Shown: positions 41,070 to 49,354 of the stretch, piece after piece
How positions within the stretch are numbered: position 1 is the first letter of the stretch
Layout: each line of letters starts with the position of its first letter
From: Kitasatospora sp044457565
GTDB taxonomy: Bacteria; Actinomycetota; Actinomycetes; Streptomycetales; Streptomycetaceae
DNA: 64,000 nt
Assembly (NCBI RefSeq): GCF_044457565.1
Contig: NZ_JBITGZ010000007.1
Location: 248,001-312,000, forward strand
Direction of reading: 5' to 3'
Notes under the pieces: model-generated
What the model saw: the letters and a program-made list of their open reading frames with translations, nothing else
The model's database searches: none
Told to the model about the DNA's origin: nothing
Program-made: the position numbers and the translations under genes

Positions 41070-42631
41070 CAGTGACCGGCCTCCTGCTGCGTGTTGAGCA
41101 CGTTGACGTTGCGGAACAGCGCGGACGGGCAGCCGTGGCTGACCGCCGCGACCTGGCCCGGCTGCGCCTTGCCGCAGTTGAAGGCGCCGCCCAGGACGTA
41201 GGTCTGCGGGCCGCCGACGGCGGACATCGAGCCCCAGAAGTCGGTGGTGGTGGCCTGGTACGCGAAGTCCTTGACCTGGCCCGCCAGCCGGCCGTTCCTG
41301 ATGGCGTAGGCGCGCTGGCCGGTGAACTGGAAGTTGTAGCGCTGCATGTCGATCGACCAGGAGCGGTCACCGACGATGTACAGGCCCTTCTCCACGCCGT
41401 CGAACAGGCCCTCGGTGTCGGGGCCGCCGGCCACGGGCTGGAGCGAGACGTTGGCCATCCGCTGCACGGGCACGTGCGCGGGGGAGTCCGCGAAGGCGCA
41501 GCCGTTGGAGCGGCCAAGGCCCTTGAGCTTCGCCATCCGGCGGTCCAGCTGGTACCCGACCAGGGTGCCGTCCTTCACCAGGTCCCAGGACTGGGTGGCC
41601 ACGCCCTCGTCGTCGTAGCCGATAGTGGCCAGGCCGTGCTCGGCGGTGCGGTCACCGGTGACGTGCATCAGCTCGGAGCCGTACCTGAGGCTGCCGAGCT
41701 TGTCGAAGGTGGCGAACGAGGTGCCGGCGTACGCGGCCTCGTAGCCGAGCGCGCGGTCCAGCTCGGTGGCGTGGCCGATCGACTCGTGGATGGTCAGCCA
41801 GAGGTTGGACGGGTCGATCACCAGGTCGTAGCGGCCGGCCTCGACGCTCGGCGCGCGCATCTTCTCGGCGAGCAGGACGGGCAGTTCGGCCAGCTCGGCG
41901 TCCCAGTCCCAGCCGGAGCCGGGGCCGCCCGCCAGGTACTCCCAGCCGCGGCCGGCCGGCGGCGCGATGGTGCGCATCGAGTCGAACGCGCCGGTGCGCT
42001 CGTCCACCGAGGTGGCCTCCAGCACCGGGTGCAGCCGGATCCGCTGCTGGGTGGTGACGGTGCCCGCGGTGTCGGCGTAGAACTTGTTCTCCTGCACCGT
42101 CAGCAGCGTCGCCTGGACGTGCGAGACGCCGGTGGCGCCCAGCAGCCGGTTGCTCCAGTCGGCGAGCAGCGCCGTCTTCTCGGCGTCCGGCACCTCGAAG
42201 GGATTGATCTCGTACGCGGACACCCAGGTGGCGTCCGGGTAGACCGGCTCCTCGGCCAGCTCCACCACGTCCGCGCTGCCCGCCGCGCGGCTGATCCCGC
42301 CGGAGAGCCTGGCCACCGCGACGGCCTGCTCGGCGACCCGGGCGGCGGCGTCCGTGGTGAGGTCCACCCCGGCGGCGAAGCCCCAGGCGCCGTCGAGCAG
42401 CACCCGGACGGCGAAGCCGAGTTGGACACTGTCCGAGGTGCCGGCCGGCCGGGCGTCGCGCAGCCGCCAGGAGGCGCTGCGGACCCGCTCCAGGCGGAAG
42501 TCGGCATGGGCGGCGCCGAGCTGCCGCGCCCGGCCGAGCGCGGCATCGGCGAGGGTGCGCAGCGGGTACGCGAGGAACTGCGGGTCGACGGCGCGGCCCC
42601 GCGGGGTGGCGGCGCTGGATGTCGGGGGCAT
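41069..42631 (-). CDS. tldD: TldD metallopeptidase
   Basis: A 520-residue peptidase U62 family protein with the zinc motif HESIGH (His282, Glu283, His287) and the C-terminal Cys in SHGCPSALFRNV. NCGKAQPGQ is the other conserved stretch. It forms a heterodimer with TldE and cleaves unfolded peptides. No RiPP precursor or modification enzyme is visible nearby. ATG 42631 is the first of the frame; its operon continues with tldE and kptA. Confidence 0.95.
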   Translation of the reverse strand: MPPTSSAATPRGRAVDPQFLAYPLRTLADAALGRARQLGAAHADFRLERVRSASWRLRDARPAGTSDSVQLGFAVRVLLDGAWGFAAGVDLTTDAAARVAEQAVAVARLSGGISRAAGSADVVELAEEPVYPDATWVSAYEINPFEVPDAEKTALLADWSNRLLGATGVSHVQATLLTVQENKFYADTAGTVTTQQRIRLHPVLEATSVDERTGAFDSMRTIAPPAGRGWEYLAGGPGSGWDWDAELAELPVLLAEKMRAPSVEAGRYDLVIDPSNLWLTIHESIGHATELDRALGYEAAYAGTSFATFDKLGSLRYGSELMHVTGDRTAEHGLATIGYDDEGVATQSWDLVKDGTLVGYQLDRRMAKLKGLGRSNGCAFADSPAHVPVQRMANVSLQPVAGGPDTEGLFDGVEKGLYIVGDRSWSIDMQRYNFQFTGQRAYAIRNGRLAGQVKDFAYQATTTDFWGSMSAVGGPQTYVLGGAFNCGKAQPGQVAAVSHGCPSALFRNVNVLNTQQEAGH

Positions 42632-42762
42632 CGGGCTCCCTGGTTCGGGGGACGATTCGGTGCGTCAGATACCCACGCAGGGGTACCCGCACCGAATCAT
42701 CGCCCGTCCAACGGCTTTCGGCCAGCAGATTAGGAGGCTGCGCCCGGGCGGCGCGGCGCCGC

Positions 42763-43908
42763 TCAGGCCACGGCCTCCCACCAGCCGTCCAGCTCGGGCG
42801 GGTTGTCCACGTCGACCCGCTCGCCGGGGCGCGGCACCGCGAGCGGGACGGCCTGGGTCTTGGCCTCGGCGAGCAGCCGCTCTATCGGCTCGGACCACGG
42901 GTGCAGGCCCAGGTTGAAGGTGCACCAGTGGACGGGGACGAGCAGCCCGGCCTTCAGGTCGCGGTGGGCGAGGACGGCGTCCTCCGGCGTCATGTGGATG
43001 TCGGCCCAGGCCGCGTCGTACGCGCCGATCTGGATCAGCGCGGCGTCGAACGGGCCGTGCTGCTCGCCGATGGCGCGGTAGCCCTCGAAGTAGCCGGAGT
43101 CCCCGGTGTAGAAGACCCGGCGGGTGGGCCCGGCGATCACCCACGAGCCCCACAGGGTGGTGTTGCGGGTCAGGCCGCGGCCGGAGAAGTGGTGCGCGGA
43201 GGTGAGGGTGAGCACCAGCTCGCCCAGGGTGCAGGTCTCGTTCCAGTCCAGCTCGATGATCCGGTGCTCGGGCACGCCCCAGCGGCGCAGGTGGCCGCCG
43301 ATGCCCAGCGGCACCGCGAACGGCGCGGACTGGCTGCGTACCAGCCGCTTCACGGTGGCCATGTCCAGGTGGTCGTAGTGGTCGTGCGAGATCAGCACCG
43401 CGTCGACCTGCGGCAGCTCCTCCAGCTCCACCGGCACCGGGTGCAGCCGCTTGGGGCCGATGTGCGCGGCGGGGGAGCAGCGGTCGCTCCAGACCGGGTC
43501 GAGCAGTACCCGGGTGCCCTCGATCTCCACCAGCGCGGAGGCGTGCCCGTACCAGGTGATCTCCACGCCCTCGGCGGCCGGGCGCGGACCGCCGGCCGGG
43601 CGCACGGTCGGCACCGGGCGGGAGGGGGTGCGACCATCGCGCTCGAAGAGCATCCGGCGGACGGTGCCCGGGTCTATGTCCGGGGTCTCGTTGGCGCGGG
43701 CCAGCGTGGAGGGCGCGTTGTGGAAGACGCCGTCCCGGTACTGCGGGGAGTTGCGCACCCGCTCCTCGCGCTCGCCGTCCGGTCGCCGGCCGAAGGCGGC
43801 CGGCAGGTCGCGCAGGGACCAGGCCGCCGCCCCCGCGGCCGTGGCCAGGGCCGCCAGGGCCAGCAGTCGTCCGCGCCGGCCGGTGCTGCCGGGCTGTCGC
43901 TCGCTCAT
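42763..43908 (-). CDS. Metallo-beta-lactamase-fold hydrolase (UlaG / NAPE-PLD-like)
   Basis: A 381-residue protein. A signal or anchor helix (GRRGRLLALAALATAAGAAAWSL, about 10-32) precedes the MBL domain: ITWYGHASALVEIEGTRVLLDP, ISHDHYDHLD (HxHxDH), a third His in SAHHFSGR, the bridging Asp in YTGDSGYF and the last His in LVPVHWCTF. This is the UlaG/NAPE-PLD branch; the substrate may be a phosphodiester or lactone. Membrane location is likely. ATG 43908 (MSERQPGS). Confidence 0.9.
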   Translation of the reverse strand: MSERQPGSTGRRGRLLALAALATAAGAAAWSLRDLPAAFGRRPDGEREERVRNSPQYRDGVFHNAPSTLARANETPDIDPGTVRRMLFERDGRTPSRPVPTVRPAGGPRPAAEGVEITWYGHASALVEIEGTRVLLDPVWSDRCSPAAHIGPKRLHPVPVELEELPQVDAVLISHDHYDHLDMATVKRLVRSQSAPFAVPLGIGGHLRRWGVPEHRIIELDWNETCTLGELVLTLTSAHHFSGRGLTRNTTLWGSWVIAGPTRRVFYTGDSGYFEGYRAIGEQHGPFDAALIQIGAYDAAWADIHMTPEDAVLAHRDLKAGLLVPVHWCTFNLGLHPWSEPIERLLAEAKTQAVPLAVPRPGERVDVDNPPELDGWWEAVA

Positions 43909-44253
43909 CCGTGCTCTGCCTTCACTGGGAGTTGTCGATCCGTGCGTCCCGGGCGGGTGGGCCCTGGGCGGGATAGTAGGGCGCGCCGCAGCCCACCGCA
44001 CAGTGGGGGGAACGGGCACGGTGGTCCCCGTTGTTCCCGCCGGTGACCGGTACGCACGGCGGGCGCGCATTGTCAGAACGCCACAGTTCTGCCGGTACGG
44101 ACCTGTCGACGCCCGATTCGTTGCATCCCGGGCACGACCGATAGCGTCACACTGCGTGCGCATACCGAGTACGCGCCTGACCTGGCCGGGGCGGGGGGAG
44201 CCCCCCGAAGCCGCCCGGCCGGCAGAGGGACAACTACGGAGAGAGGTGGATCG
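43909..44253. other. Divergent promoter region of the MBL gene and fabG-fabI (345 bp)
   Basis: CAGAAC-N6-GTTCTG at 44074-44091 is a 6-bp inverted repeat. TTGCAT (44121-44126) and TAGCGT (44142-44147) may be a -35/-10 pair for fabG, though 15 nt apart. No gene seen. Confidence 0.4.
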
Positions 44254-44973
44254 TTGAGCCGCTCGGTTCTCGTCACCGGAGGAAACCGGGGCATCGGCCT
44301 CGCGATCGCCCAGGCCTTCGCCGAGGCGGGCGACAAGGTCGCCATCACCAGCCGCTCGGGTGAGGTGCCCGAGGCCCTGGCGAAGTACGACGTTCTCGCG
44401 GTCCGCTGCGACATCAACGACTCCGCGCAGGTCGACGCGGCCTTCACCGAGGTCGAGGCGAAGCACGGCGCGGTCGAGGTCCTGGTCGCCAACGCGGGCA
44501 TCACCAAGGACACCCTGCTGCTGCGCATGACGGAGGACGACTTCACCTCCGTCGTGGACACCAACCTGACCGGCGCCTTCCGCGTGGTCAAGCGGGCGTC
44601 GAAGCTGATGATGCGGGCGCGCAAGGGCCGCGTCCTGCTGATCTCCTCGGTGGTGGGCCTCGCCGGCTCCCCCGGGCAGGCCAACTACGCGGCGTCCAAG
44701 GCCGGCCTGGTCGGCTTCGCCCGCTCGCTGGCGCGCGAGCTCGGGCCGCGGAACATCACCGTCAACGTCGTCGCCCCCGGCTTCGTGGACACTGACATGA
44801 CCGCGGTGCTCAGCGAGGAGCGCCGCAAGGAGATCGTCGAGGGGGTGCCGCTCGGCCGGTACGCCGCACCCGCCGAGGTCGCCTCCACCGTGCGGTTCCT
44901 CGCCTCCGACGAGGCCGCGTACATCACCGGAGCCGTCATTCCTGTCGACGGCGGATTGGGCATGGGTCACTGA
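44254..44973 (+). CDS. fabG: 3-oxoacyl-ACP reductase FabG
   Basis: A 239-residue classical SDR: TGGNRGIG cofactor motif, VANAGITKD, the catalytic Ser in LLISSVVGLAG and Tyr145/Lys149 in NYAASK, ending ITGAVIPVDGGLGMGH. It reduces 3-oxoacyl-ACP in fatty acid elongation. It starts with TTG at 44254 behind GAGAGAGG; the frame offers no later ATG before conserved sequence. It is followed 3 bp later by the enoyl reductase, as in the fabG-inhA operon of mycobacteria. Confidence 0.95.
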   Translation: MSRSVLVTGGNRGIGLAIAQAFAEAGDKVAITSRSGEVPEALAKYDVLAVRCDINDSAQVDAAFTEVEAKHGAVEVLVANAGITKDTLLLRMTEDDFTSVVDTNLTGAFRVVKRASKLMMRARKGRVLLISSVVGLAGSPGQANYAASKAGLVGFARSLARELGPRNITVNVVAPGFVDTDMTAVLSEERRKEIVEGVPLGRYAAPAEVASTVRFLASDEAAYITGAVIPVDGGLGMGH

Positions 44974-44976
44974 GTC

Positions 44977-45744
44977 ATGAGTGGAATCCTTGAGGGCAAG
45001 CGCATCCTCATCACGGGGGTGCTGATGGAGTCCTCCATCGCCTTCCACACCGCGAAGCTGGCCCAGGAGCAGGGCGCCGAGATCATCCTCACCGCCTTCC
45101 CGCGGCCGAGCCTGACCGAGCGGATCGCCCGCAAGCTCCCCGCCCCCGCCAAGGTGCTGGAGCTCGACGTCTCCAACCCCGAGCAGCTGGCCGGCATCGC
45201 CGACCAGGTACGCGAGCACCTGCCCACCCTGGACGGCATCGTCCACTCCATCGGCTTCGCGCCGCAGGACGCCCTGGGTGGCAACTTCCTCAACACCCCG
45301 TGGGAGTCCGTGGCCACGGCCATGCACGTCTCCGCGTTCTCGCTGAAGTCGCTGACCATGGCGCTGCTCCCGCTGATGCAGGACGGCGGCTCGGTGGTCG
45401 GCCTGACCTTCGACGCGCAGTTCGCCTGGCCGAAGTACGACTGGATGGGCCCGGCCAAGGCCGCGCTGGAGGCCACCTCCCGCTACATGGCCCGTGACCT
45501 CGGTGAGCGCAACATCCGCTGCAACCTGGTCTCGGCCGGCCCGATCGGTTCGATGGCCGCCAAGTCCATCCCGGGCTTCGGCGAGCTGGCCGACACCTGG
45601 AACCACCGCTCCCCGCTGAAGTGGGACCTCAACGACCCGGAGCCGGCCGGCCGCGGCGTCGTCGCCCTGCTCTCCGACTGGTTCCCCAAGACCACCGGCG
45701 AGATCATCCACGTCGACGGAGGCCTCCACGCCATCGGCGCCTGA
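44977..45744 (+). CDS. fabI: Enoyl-ACP reductase FabI (InhA-type)
   Basis: A 255-residue SDR of the FabI family: GKRILITGVLMESSIAFHTA (cofactor site with the InhA-like spacing), SIGFAPQDALGG, and the Y-x6-K pair Tyr154/Lys161 in KYDWMGPAKAALE. It ends with IHVDGGLHAIGA. The last reductive step of FAS II; the protein is most like actinobacterial InhA and could bind isoniazid/triclosan-type inhibitors. ATG 44977 is 3 bp after the fabG stop. A terminator follows. Confidence 0.95.
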   Translation: MSGILEGKRILITGVLMESSIAFHTAKLAQEQGAEIILTAFPRPSLTERIARKLPAPAKVLELDVSNPEQLAGIADQVREHLPTLDGIVHSIGFAPQDALGGNFLNTPWESVATAMHVSAFSLKSLTMALLPLMQDGGSVVGLTFDAQFAWPKYDWMGPAKAALEATSRYMARDLGERNIRCNLVSAGPIGSMAAKSIPGFGELADTWNHRSPLKWDLNDPEPAGRGVVALLSDWFPKTTGEIIHVDGGLHAIGA

Positions 45745-45762
45745 CGCTCCACCCGCTCCACC

Positions 45763-45800
45763 CCGCCGCCCGCCACCGCACCCGCCGTGGCGGGCGGCGG
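45763..45800 (+). terminator. Terminator after fabI
   Basis: CCGCCGCCCGCCAC and GTGGCGGGCGGCGG form a perfect 14-bp stem with a 10-nt loop, 18 bp past the fabI stop. Confidence 0.75.
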
Positions 45801-45850
45801 CATACCCGGCCCGGGGAACCGCCCCCTGATCCGGATCGTCCCTACCCGCA

Positions 45851-45870
45851 GTACGTTCCGTTTCACTCGA
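45851..45870 (+). promoter_or_regulatory. TACGTTCC-TTT-ACTC motif before a small gene
   Basis: GTACGTTCCGTTTCACTCGA closely matches the sequence at 7517-7532 before the subtilisin gene (TACGTTCC, TTT, ACTC shared, one base inserted). Function unknown. Confidence 0.3.
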
Positions 45871-45885
45871 CGTAGGGGGAGAAGA

Positions 45886-46281
45886 GTGCGACCGGCAGAG
45901 GGGGAGGCGACGCTCGACGCCACCGTCAACCCGCGGCTGGACCGCGAGTTCGACCGGCTGGAGTCGCTCCGGGCGAACGGCGGCGATCTGGTGCTCGCGG
46001 GCCCGCAGGGGCTCGGCTGGGACCCGGTCTACGTCTTCGGCATGGACACGCCGGACAGGACGGTCTCCGAGGTGGTCGGCGGCAAGGTGCACTGGCAGAC
46101 CCGGGATCCGACCCGCTCTGCGGCGGAACTCATGGTCTTCGTCTCCGAGGGGAAGGCCGTGGGCGCCTACGAGGTCGCGGTGGGCTTCGCACCCACCGAC
46201 TACCAGGGCCCCCTGCACCGCGAGCTGCGCCTCCGGCCGGTGACGGCCGTCGATGCCGCCGTGCGGGTCGTTGGTCAGTAG
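45886..46281 (+). CDS. Hypothetical protein
   Basis: A 131-residue soluble protein: VRPAEGEATLDATVNPRLD..., then GDLVLAGPQGLGWDPVYVFGMDTPDRTVSEVVGGKVHWQ and RSAAELMVFVSEGKAVGAYEVAVGFAPTDY. No membrane segment or signal peptide; mainly beta. I recognise no family. GTG 45886 has GGGGGAGAAG upstream; codon use is normal for the genome. It is convergent with the GntR regulator gene. Confidence 0.68.
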   Translation: MRPAEGEATLDATVNPRLDREFDRLESLRANGGDLVLAGPQGLGWDPVYVFGMDTPDRTVSEVVGGKVHWQTRDPTRSAAELMVFVSEGKAVGAYEVAVGFAPTDYQGPLHRELRLRPVTAVDAAVRVVGQ

Positions 46282-46311
46282 GCGGGTCGCCGGGCCGCGC
46301 GGGGGCAGGGG

Positions 46312-46986
46312 TCAGGTGTCGGTGGGGCCGCAGGCCCCGATGGAGCGGCCGGCTTCCAGGGCGGCCCGGCGGGTGTCGCCGTCGCGGATGGCGTCGATGA
46401 TGCCGTCGTGGCCGAGGAAGCGCTCGGGGATGAGCTCCGGCCCTACGTCGTGCCGAAGCTGGGAGCGCATGACCTCGCCGAGGTCGGCGTAGACGGCGGC
46501 GAGGACGTCGTTGTGGGCGGCCGCGACGACGGCTTGGTGGAACGCGGCGTCGGCCTGGACGAAGTCCTCGGCGTCGCCCGAGTGCCAGGCGCCGTCGCGG
46601 CGGGCGAGCGCGTTCTCCAGCAGGTGCAGGTCGCGATCGGTGCGCCGGGCGGCGGCCAGGCCCGCGGCGGAGGTCTCCAGGGCGGCCCGCAGCTCGGCGA
46701 CCTGGCCCTGGTCGGCGTCGGCGAAGCGCCGGTGCATCACCCCGGCCAGTTCGCTGGTGGCGAGCACGTAGGTGCCCGAGCCCTGGCGGATGTCCAGGAG
46801 GCCGTTGTGGGCGAGCGCGCGGACGGCCTCGCGGACGGTGTTGCGGGCCACCCCCAGCTGCTCGACCAGGGCGGCCTCGGTGGGGATGCGGGAACCCACC
46901 GGCCACTCGCCGGAGGTGATCTGGGCGCGAAGCTGCGCGATCACCTGGTCGGACAACGGGGTGCGCCTCGGAGAGGACAGCGCCAC
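46312..46986 (-). CDS. GntR (FadR subfamily) transcriptional regulator
   Basis: A 224-residue protein. The winged HTH is at about 8-72 (SDQVIAQLRAQITSGEWPVGSRIPTEAALVEQLGVARNTVREAVRALAHNGLLDIRQGSGTYV). The all-helical FCD ligand domain follows (about 80-215) with metal-site residues in DAAFHQAVVAAAHNDVL and GHDGIIDAI. The start is GTG 46986 behind AAGGAGC. It is divergent from the CynX-type transporter, with a perfect dyad over that gene's start, so it very likely represses the transporter. The ligand is unknown. Confidence 0.93.
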   Translation of the reverse strand: MALSSPRRTPLSDQVIAQLRAQITSGEWPVGSRIPTEAALVEQLGVARNTVREAVRALAHNGLLDIRQGSGTYVLATSELAGVMHRRFADADQGQVAELRAALETSAAGLAAARRTDRDLHLLENALARRDGAWHSGDAEDFVQADAAFHQAVVAAAHNDVLAAVYADLGEVMRSQLRHDVGPELIPERFLGHDGIIDAIRDGDTRRAALEAGRSIGACGPTDT

Positions 46987-47058
46987 TGGGGCTCCTTGCT
47001 GCTGAGTCGGTTCGGGACATCATGCCAAGACCGGGACACCGGCGTGCGCTAATTCATC

Positions 47059-47075
47059 CCATCATTCTATGATGG
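47059..47075. promoter_or_regulatory. 17-bp dyad overlapping the CynX start, probable GntR operator
   Basis: CCATCAT-TCT-ATGATGG has perfect 7-bp arms. The first ATG codons of the transporter (47069 and 47072) lie in the right arm, so a bound repressor would block initiation. It lies 73 bp from the GntR start. Confidence 0.6.
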
Positions 47076-48367
47076 CTCCTATGCCCACCGCAGCGGATAC
47101 CTCCACCACCCCACAGACAGAGGCCCGGCAGCCGGTCCGGCGGCCTGCCCCCGCCCGTACCAAGTACCTCAGCGTGCTGCTCGCGATCGCGATCACCGCC
47201 GCCGCCTTCAACCTGCGACCCGTCGTCACCAGCCTCGGGCCGCTCCTCGACCAGGTCCGCGCCGACCTGCACATGAACCCCACGGTCGCCGGCCTGCTCA
47301 CCGCCGTCCCCTCGGTCTGCTTCGCGCTGTTCGGCTTCGCCGCGCCCGTGCTGGCCCGCCGGATCGGCCCGCTCGCGGTGGTCGCCGCCGGAATGGGCGC
47401 CGTCACCCTCGGCGTCCTCAGCCGCTCCTTCGCCGACGGCACCGCGCTCTTCCTGCTGCTCACCGCCGTCGCCCTGGCCGGCGTCGCGGTCTCCAACGTG
47501 CTCATCCCGGTGGTGATCAAGCGCTACTTCCCGGACCGGGTCGGCCCGATGATCGGGCTCTACTCGATGTCGCTGTCCGCCGGCACCTCGCTCGCCGCAG
47601 CCGTCACCGTCCCGCTGACCACCGCGCTCGGCGGCAGCTGGCGGGTGGGGCTCGGCATCTGGGCCGTGGCCGGCGCCCTGGCCCTGGTGCTCTGGCTGGC
47701 CGTGCTGGTGCTGGGCCGCGAGCGGGCCGGCTCGCCGGTCGCGCAGGTCGCGGACCGGCTGCCGATCCTGCGCAGCCGTACCGCCTGGGCGCTGGCCTGC
47801 TTCTTCGGCCTCCAGGCGACCGGTGCCTATGTGGCGATGGGCTGGATGCCGAAGATCTTCCAGGACGCCGGGATCTCCTCCTCGACCTCCGGCGTGCTGC
47901 TGGCGCTGACGATGGTGATCGGTGTACCGGTCTCGTTCGTGCTGCCCAACCTCGCCGCGCGCCGCGGTGACCAGCGGCTCTTCGTGGTCGTCCTGGCCTC
48001 CTTCGGGATCGTCGGGTACTCGGGCCTGGCGCTGGCCCCGGCGGGCGCGCCCTGGGTGTGGGCCGGGATGGTCGGCCTGTCCAACTGCGCGTTCCCGCTG
48101 GTGCTGACCATGATCGGCCTGCGGGCCAGGACCCCCGGCGGGGTGGCCCAGCTCTCGGCCTTCGCCCAGGGCCTCGGCTACCTGATCTCCATCCCCGGCC
48201 CGATCCTGGTCGGGCGGCTGTACCAGGCCACCGGCCAGTGGTACCTGCCGCTGGGCTTCCTCGTCCTGCTGCTGATCCCGCAGATGGCGTTCGGCCTGCG
48301 CGCCGCCCGCGCCCGGCACATCGAGGACGAGGCGGTCCTCCCCGCCCCGGCCCCGGTCCGGGCGTAG
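47069..48367 (+). CDS. CynX/NimT-family MFS transporter
   Basis: A 432-residue protein with 12 membrane helices. AFNLRPVVTSLGPLLDQVRADLHMNPTVAGLLTAVPSVCFALFGF is typical of CynX/NimT (cyanate and 2-nitroimidazole exporters). Starts at 47069, 47072 or 47081 are possible; there is no ribosome site, and a TAATTC at 47050 suggests a nearly leaderless message. The gene is divergent from a GntR regulator, and the SGM_5486-type small gene follows. The substrate is unknown. Confidence 0.92.
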   Translation: MMAPMPTAADTSTTPQTEARQPVRRPAPARTKYLSVLLAIAITAAAFNLRPVVTSLGPLLDQVRADLHMNPTVAGLLTAVPSVCFALFGFAAPVLARRIGPLAVVAAGMGAVTLGVLSRSFADGTALFLLLTAVALAGVAVSNVLIPVVIKRYFPDRVGPMIGLYSMSLSAGTSLAAAVTVPLTTALGGSWRVGLGIWAVAGALALVLWLAVLVLGRERAGSPVAQVADRLPILRSRTAWALACFFGLQATGAYVAMGWMPKIFQDAGISSSTSGVLLALTMVIGVPVSFVLPNLAARRGDQRLFVVVLASFGIVGYSGLALAPAGAPWVWAGMVGLSNCAFPLVLTMIGLRARTPGGVAQLSAFAQGLGYLISIPGPILVGRLYQATGQWYLPLGFLVLLLIPQMAFGLRAARARHIEDEAVLPAPAPVRA

Positions 48368-48407
48368 GGCGCGGTTCGGGTCTGCGACGGGCCCGGGAAA
48401 GGCCTGG

Positions 48408-48434
48408 GGCGGGCGTGGGCGCGGCACGCCCGCC
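48408..48434 (+). terminator. Hairpin after the CynX-type gene
   Basis: GGCGGGCGTG and CACGCCCGCC form a perfect 10-bp stem with a 7-nt loop. It lies before the small ORF at 48487. Confidence 0.6.
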
Positions 48435-48486
48435 GATGCCTGGCCCCGTCGGCCGCCCCCCACGGGCGGGATGCGAGACTCGGGTC

Positions 48487-48609
48487 ATGCCCGTTCTCGA
48501 ACCGAACCCCACCGACGGCCACAAGAAGCTGGCCCAGATCGCCGCGGTGATCGCCGGCATCGTCGTGGTGCTGGCCATCGCCGCCACCATCGCCAAGAAC
48601 ATCGGCTGA
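48487..48609 (+). CDS. SGM_5486-type transporter-associated small membrane protein
   Basis: A 40-residue protein: MPVLEPNPTDGHKKLAQIAA, then one hydrophobic helix IAGIVVVLAIAATI and KNIG. Proteins of this kind are annotated next to CynX-type transporters in Streptomyces, from memory, and the location fits. ATG 48487 lacks a strong ribosome site; CGAGACTCGGG upstream contains a possible -10 (GAGACT), so it may be leaderless. Confidence 0.75.
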   Translation: MPVLEPNPTDGHKKLAQIAAVIAGIVVVLAIAATIAKNIG

Positions 48610-48692
48610 CCCGCCGCCGCCCTCCACCCCTGCGGGTGGCGGAGCCCGGAGCGCCGCGCCCGACGGCCGGTTTTCTGCCAAGCTTGCTGGGT

Positions 48693-49220
48693 ATGAGCGC
48701 CGACACGCCCCGCAGGATCATTGTTCTTCGCCATGCCAAGGCCGACTGGCCGAACCAGGTGGACGATCACGAGCGGCCGCTGGCCGACCGTGGCCGTCAC
48801 CAGGCGCCGGATGCGGGCCGCTGGCTCGCCGATTCCGGCATCAACCCCGACTACGTACTCTGCTCCACGGCGCTGCGCACCAGGGAGACCTGGAAGCTGG
48901 CCGTGCACGAGCTGCCCAAGCGGCCGCGCCGGACGGTGTACGACGAGCGGGTGTACGACGCCAGCCCCGGCGAGATCATCACGGTGCTCCAGGAGACCCC
49001 GGACGAGTTCGTGGACGTGGTGCTGGTCGGCCACAACCCGGGCGTGCTCGGCCTCACCCAGGTCCTGGCCGGCGACGAGGGCGACCGGGACGCGCTGGAG
49101 CGGCTGCGGCTGGGCGGATTCCCCACGGCGGCGGTCGCGGTGCTCACCTTCACCGGTCCGTGGAAGGGCGTGGAGCCGGGCGCGGCAGAGCTGGTCTCGT
49201 ACCACACGCCGCAGGAGTAG
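48693..49220 (+). CDS. SixA-like histidine phosphatase
   Basis: A 175-residue phosphatase of the RHG superfamily: IIVLRHAKADW holds the phospho-acceptor His; Arg in STALRTRET and the second His in VLVGHNPGVLG complete the site. SixA dephosphorylates phosphohistidine proteins; the target here is unknown. ATG 48693 (MSADTPRR) follows a GCTGGGT, a weak site. It is convergent with serB across a strong terminator. Confidence 0.93.
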   Translation: MSADTPRRIIVLRHAKADWPNQVDDHERPLADRGRHQAPDAGRWLADSGINPDYVLCSTALRTRETWKLAVHELPKRPRRTVYDERVYDASPGEIITVLQETPDEFVDVVLVGHNPGVLGLTQVLAGDEGDRDALERLRLGGFPTAAVAVLTFTGPWKGVEPGAAELVSYHTPQE

Positions 49221-49232
49221 CGGCGGGTAGCG

Positions 49233-49266
49233 GAAAGGGGCGCGAGAATCTCCGCGCGCCCCTTTC
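49233..49266. terminator. Bidirectional terminator between sixA-like and serB
   Basis: GAAAGGGGCGCG and CGCGCCCCTTTC form a perfect 12-bp stem with a 10-nt loop. The A and T runs at the ends serve both directions. Confidence 0.85.
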
Positions 49267-49354
49267 TGTGCTTCTTCACACCCGTGCTCGCCGGGCAGCC
49301 GAGCGCCGGCTGCGCCTACCCCGGCGCGCCCAGCGCGCGCCGCCTGCCCTCGCG

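Noticed and set aside
42763..46218. A 1151-codon minus-strand frame through fabG and fabI
   Set aside because: Only its last 381 codons (the MBL-fold protein) resemble a protein; the rest is antisense to FabG and FabI.
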